Shown in pieces: positions 60,801 to 64,000 of a stretch of 64,000 nt of DNA. The position numbers and the translations under genes are program-made. Position 1 is the stretch's first letter. Every line of letters begins with the position of its first letter. This stretch comes from Colius striatus (taxonomy: Eukaryota; Chordata; Aves; Coliiformes; Coliidae), in NCBI RefSeq assembly GCF_028858725.1, contig NC_084774.1, forward strand, positions 7,538,001 through 7,602,000. Reading direction: 5' to 3'. Under the pieces are notes generated by a model. It made no database searches and was not told the DNA's origin. It saw only the letters and a program-made list of their open reading frames with translations.

Positions 60801-62707
60801 TGTAATTCTTTGCAAATGTCTGTTCTACTTCCAACTATCCTGAGAAGGCAGAAAAATACAAGGAGCTAGCTTGGACTTCTCTCCTATCTTCCTTACAAAA
60901 GCACAACACATAAATAGGAGACATTTAAATAACATACAAAGGTTAGTATTCCCCGCTTTAAGTGTAAAAGCACGTCTAACTTGGTTTTCAGGTGATGATG
61001 TCTACATGGCTAATGAAAATGAGAGACAAGAATATGTTCTAAATGAAAATGGAATAATCTTTGTGGGCAACGCAAGATACATCGAAGCAAGAGGATGGTA
61101 CTATGGACAGGTAGACCATAAGGACTTAATTCTGCCTCTTATTCTATCTCCAAAAGCATCTTCTCTTATTTGCTTCTCTGATAGGTATGCTTATTTGTAT
61201 GAAGACTGAACAGCCCTGGCTAGCCTCACTTGTGCTTTGCTCACTGAGAGCCTAACAGGGCTTTGGTGTGAGGGATGGCTTAGCACAGCACTGCAAGCTA
61301 GCACGACTGCTGTATGTGCTTGAAGCTCATGGTACACGAGTGCAGCTCATCTCTGAATAAAGTATCCACAGGACAAGTGACAATGTAATTGTGTGGCTTG
61401 GGCACACCGACTATTTTTGTAATGAAGTTACAGTGGGCCAGAACTGTCACTGACATAAAGTAGTTTGGGTTGGAAGGGATCTTTCAACATCATTTAGTCT
61501 GACCTCTCTACAGTAAGAAAGAGCATCTTTAACTAGACCAGGTTGCTCAAAGCTATATCCAACCTGACCTTGGGTGTTGCCAGTGATATAACTCAGGAAG
61601 ATCTAATAACTGCTGCCAAAACAAGCCTGGCAGTTTTAGTTTTACTTCAGTCATCTCTTCTGAAGGCCGAAATCATCCTGCCAGATTTTTGCTTTAGTTA
61701 GCCCTGTCTTTAGCCAATGTTGGAGTGTGAACCACACACTAATGTCTTTGAGAGTCCTGTCCCTATCACCTTTGGGTTGGAATATCTTAGAAATTAAGAA
61801 ATGTAGCAGAATATCCTCTACTTCTGTTTATGAAGCTATTTCCTTAAAAATGTATCTGATATAATCACAGTTTCAAGACCAGCTTCTAAACATCTGTCTC
61901 ACCATGCTTGACCTGAGCCTGTACTATCGTCAGGACCCAGCCATTGATGTATCCAGAAGAGGAGATCCTAAATATGTGGGCCGAGTAATCAGTTCTATGG
62001 TAAGAAATGATCAACTTAATCTGCGTTACATATGCTGAAGCAGAAAGCATTAGTTATACCACTAAGACTCATCCACCTGCACCTTAAGCAACAGAATTAA
62101 CAAGATACAATGCATTACACACAATTGATTTTGTGTATTCTGTCCATTGGCCTATTTTTAGATTAATGGAAATGATAATGATAATGGAGTTCTCCTGGGA
62201 AAATGGCAAGGAAGTTTCCATTCACATGAGAATCCATCCAGATGGGATGGCAGCGTGGTAATCCTCCAGAAATGGCGTCAGGACAACTATAAGCCTGTTC
62301 AATATGGCCAGTGCTGGGTTTTTGCAGGTGTTATGTGTACAGGTAAGCTTTAAGAACAGAGGACTGTGGCAAAATGGAAGCATTTGTGGGTTTTAAGGGT
62401 TACAAAGCAACTAATTCTACAAGAGGAACAGCTCTCTGGAAACACTGAAGAATCACAAAATATTTAAGCGTAACTTTGTGTTTCAGATATCCCTGTTCAT
62501 TGAACTGACTGTGTATGTGGGTTTTGTGGTTTGTTTTTTGTTTTGTTTTTTTTTTTTAATATACATTTCAGTTCTGAGGTGCTTGGGGATTCCAACTCGC
62601 TTGGTTTCAAATTTTAACTCCGCCCATGACGTGGATAGAAACCTGAGTATTGATAAATACTATGACAGCTCTGGAAAGAGTCTTAATATCGGCAAGGATT
62701 CCACATG
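57854..62707 (+). CDS. second transglutaminase, TGM3/TGM6-like, exons 1-7 (3' part beyond window)
   Basis: Coding exons: 57,854-57,860, 58,478-58,651, 58,852-59,091, 60,992-61,110, 61,871-61,999, 62,162-62,342 and 62,572-62,707. All are GT/AG with the same phases as the first gene; 986 nt (328 codons plus two bases) lie in the window. The beta-sandwich has [19 protein letters not shown] and FVLLFNPW. The core has [12 protein letters not shown], the nucleophile motif [10 protein letters not shown] (Cys274, codon 62,312-62,314) and [19 protein letters not shown]. The catalytic His and Asp are expected in exon 8, which is not within the remaining 1.29 kb. The calcium-site-1 loop is one residue longer than in the first gene. 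Inferred: an active calcium-dependent transglutaminase from a tandem duplication. It may correspond to TGM6 or a bird-specific TGM3 copy, and the sequence here cannot decide. Confidence 0.92.
58478..58651 (+). CDS. TGM-like gene B exon 2
   Basis: Acceptor TTTTACAG, donor GTAACA, 174 nt. [19 protein letters not shown] and LAFVTETG; aligned one to one with exon 2 of gene A. Confidence 0.95.
58852..59091 (+). CDS. TGM-like gene B exon 3
   Basis: 240 nt. [20 protein letters not shown], then [14 protein letters not shown] and [11 protein letters not shown]. Confidence 0.95.
59860..60330 (-). mobile_element. ancient CR1-like fragment, minus orientation (intron 3 of gene B)
   Basis: Best match is at 60,235-60,320: GGTGTTCATCTCACTCTTTC, CAGCTGATCTACACCTTG and CTGGAACTGCACATGG, the order of old reverse-complement CR1. 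The left part is weaker. Confidence 0.5.
60992..61110 (+). CDS. TGM-like gene B exon 4
   Basis: 119 nt as in gene [21 protein letters not shown], then [20 protein letters not shown]. It shares ERQEYVL with TGM2-type enzymes. Confidence 0.95.
61458..61590 (-). mobile_element. diverged CR1 3' end, minus orientation (intron 4 of gene B)
   Basis: TAGTTTGGGTTGGAAGGGAT, CATCATTTAGTCTGACC, ACTAGACCAGGTTGCTCAAA and TCCAACCTGACCTTG, in CR1 order. Confidence 0.85.
61871..61999 (+). CDS. TGM-like gene B exon 5
   Basis: 129 nt. [20 protein letters not shown], then [15 protein letters not shown]. Confidence 0.95.
62162..62342 (+). CDS. TGM-like gene B exon 6 (catalytic Cys)
   Basis: 181 nt, one codon longer than in gene A. 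The extra residue falls in the calcium-site-1 loop INGNDNDNG. The nucleophile motif is YGQCWVFAG. Confidence 0.96.
62572..62707 (+). CDS. TGM-like gene B exon 7
   Basis: 136 nt, acceptor ATTTCAG after a long T-run, donor GTAAAT splitting the Trp codon. [19 protein letters not shown], then [15 protein letters not shown]. Confidence 0.95.
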
Positions 62708-64000
62708 GTAAATATTTTTTGGCATCTCAACAATAGAGTATTTATGAGACTTTATGAATGCTAGTAGTACAAAAGCAACCAAGTAGACAAAATTTAAGTA
62801 TCTATATTAATATACTAGACACCCATTTGAAAAGAAAACATACTTAATACTTTTGAGAGCAGTTCTTTTAAACAGTCAGCCCAATCTTTTGCAGTCCCTG
62901 ACCTAAAACAAGTTGCAACTTTAACAAGTATGTTTCCATTGACAACATACCAGCTTTCAAAGTTCTGTTAATTACTGACACATAACCAGTCTGTTCTTCA
63001 TAACACAGCTGTACACCTTCTGTGCTCTTAACTGGTGTACAGCTGCTGTAACTTTCTCTCATCAAACATCCGAAGCCTATGTTTCTCAGCTTGGTCTGTC
63101 ATCCTCCCCAGATAGATAGGGGCCTCCCCAAAAAGTTTTCCAGCCCTCCTTTACTCGTGAGAGTCGAAAAAGAACAATTGCAACACTCTCCAGACTTGGT
63201 TACTGGACATTGTAGTGCTGTGAACTGCAAGTGACCCATGATCATCAATCAAGCCCCAGAATTTGAGTAGCCAAAGAAACGTGATATTCTTTAACACCAA
63301 TTTATACATCAGTTGCCCTCCAGTTTTAAAACTTTTACTGTACAGCAACTCCACTTTTCATATAATTTAGTTCAATATCTCTGTATACACTAGGCTTTAC
63401 CAGAAGTATTGTCCTTACTTTGCTTCCTTTCACTGACCATATGTGATCAAAGGATATTAGAAGTCTTTTATCTCTTAACTTTCCTAAAAGCATTAGCTTC
63501 TAAACAAATTCAGCCAATGTATCTTTTCTGGATCCTCTTGTGACCTATCTTTTACCAATCTTCTGTGCTATTCCTTCCTTTCAGAGTTTGTGGAACTCAT
63601 TACCACCAGATGGTGCAGAAAACAAAGCTAAGAGTTTTTAAACTGGACAAAATAAATTAATGGAGATTAAGATGACGAATGACCCTTAAAACCTATGGCC
63701 TCGTAACAACTAATTCAGAAAGTCCCTAGTTCTGATTGCAAGAAATCATAGAGCATATCAAGGGAAGGGTCATTCTCTTTAGATGCTGTTCTGTGTCCTT
63801 CTAGACATCTGCTGCTGCATACTTCCATAGATGGACTATTAGACTTCATAAGCATTTTATCTGACCCAGTATAGCTATTTTTTTGTTTCTGTTTAAACAA
63901 AGCCTTTCCAGCACTTGAAGGTTACCAAACCCAGTCACCACGTGTTGCTTAAATCTTGTAATATTTGTTCGTATTTGGTACAAAGCGAGCTGTTAACATC
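62708..64000 (+). other. start of gene B intron 7, running off the window
   Basis: No exon-8 motif (FHVW or WQxLD) appears in any frame here, so the next exon lies beyond the right edge. The only feature seen is the old CR1-type fragment near the end. Confidence 0.7.
63580..63895 (+). mobile_element. ancient CR1-family 3' end (intron 7 of gene B)
   Basis: GTGGAACTCATTACCACCAG, then AGATGGACTATTAGACTTCA and CTGACCCAGTATAGCTATTT. This order is typical of old sauropsid CR1 elements. Strongly diverged. Confidence 0.65.

Noticed and set aside
62708-64000. Search for exon 8 of the second transglutaminase inside the window
   Set aside because: No FHVW or WQxLD motif in any frame; the exon is outside the window.

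Overview
This is a vertebrate nuclear window, almost certainly from a bird. It carries many truncated CR1 LINE copies ending in the ATTCTRTGA-type 3' tail and LTR-type repeats of avian character. It has no Alu/L1, no bacterial-style operons and no CRISPR. CR1 3' ends are seen in both orientations, both young (7.5, 26.0, 47.5-49.5 and 52.5 kb) and very old (43.9, 59.9, 61.5 and 63.6 kb). I do not name the species.

Layout. 1-499 (minus) is the 5' part of an intronless P2Y-type nucleotide-receptor coding exon, cut by the window edge. 5,811-9,898 (minus) is a complete four-exon CCN5 (WISP2) gene: signal peptide, IGFBP, VWC and TSP1 modules, no CT module, 248 residues by my splice model, with a TATA box and CRE-like site upstream. 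About 10-23 kb is GC-rich with no recognised coding gene. It holds a 30-bp minisatellite, an LTR-type repeat, an AT-rich candidate conserved element, an orphan CpG-rich block and a 34-bp triplicated repeat. Around 23.4-25.8 kb there is a sharp change to AT-rich sequence, with LTR-like segments flanking a second CpG-rich block. About 27-40 kb is AT-rich and gene-free as far as I can see.

40,334-54,368 (plus) is a complete 13-exon transglutaminase gene of the TGM3 type. All splice phases close, the predicted protein is 692 residues, and the catalytic triad falls at Cys273/His331/Asp354. From 57,854 (plus) a second, tandem TGM3/TGM6-like gene starts; exons 1-7 lie in the window, including the catalytic Cys274, and the rest is beyond the right edge. 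The two genes share exon sizes and phases, so they are a head-to-tail duplication about 3.5 kb apart.

Functional reading. The window joins a purinergic-type GPCR, a matricellular CCN protein and two calcium-dependent protein cross-linking enzymes. The transglutaminases probably act in epithelial barrier or cornified tissue by family analogy; nothing here shows that the left and right halves work together. The least expected observations are a signal-peptide-like, Cys-rich 58-codon small ORF antisense in CCN5 intron 1, a one-residue insertion in the predicted calcium-site-1 loop of the second transglutaminase, and the two CpG-rich blocks with no assigned gene.
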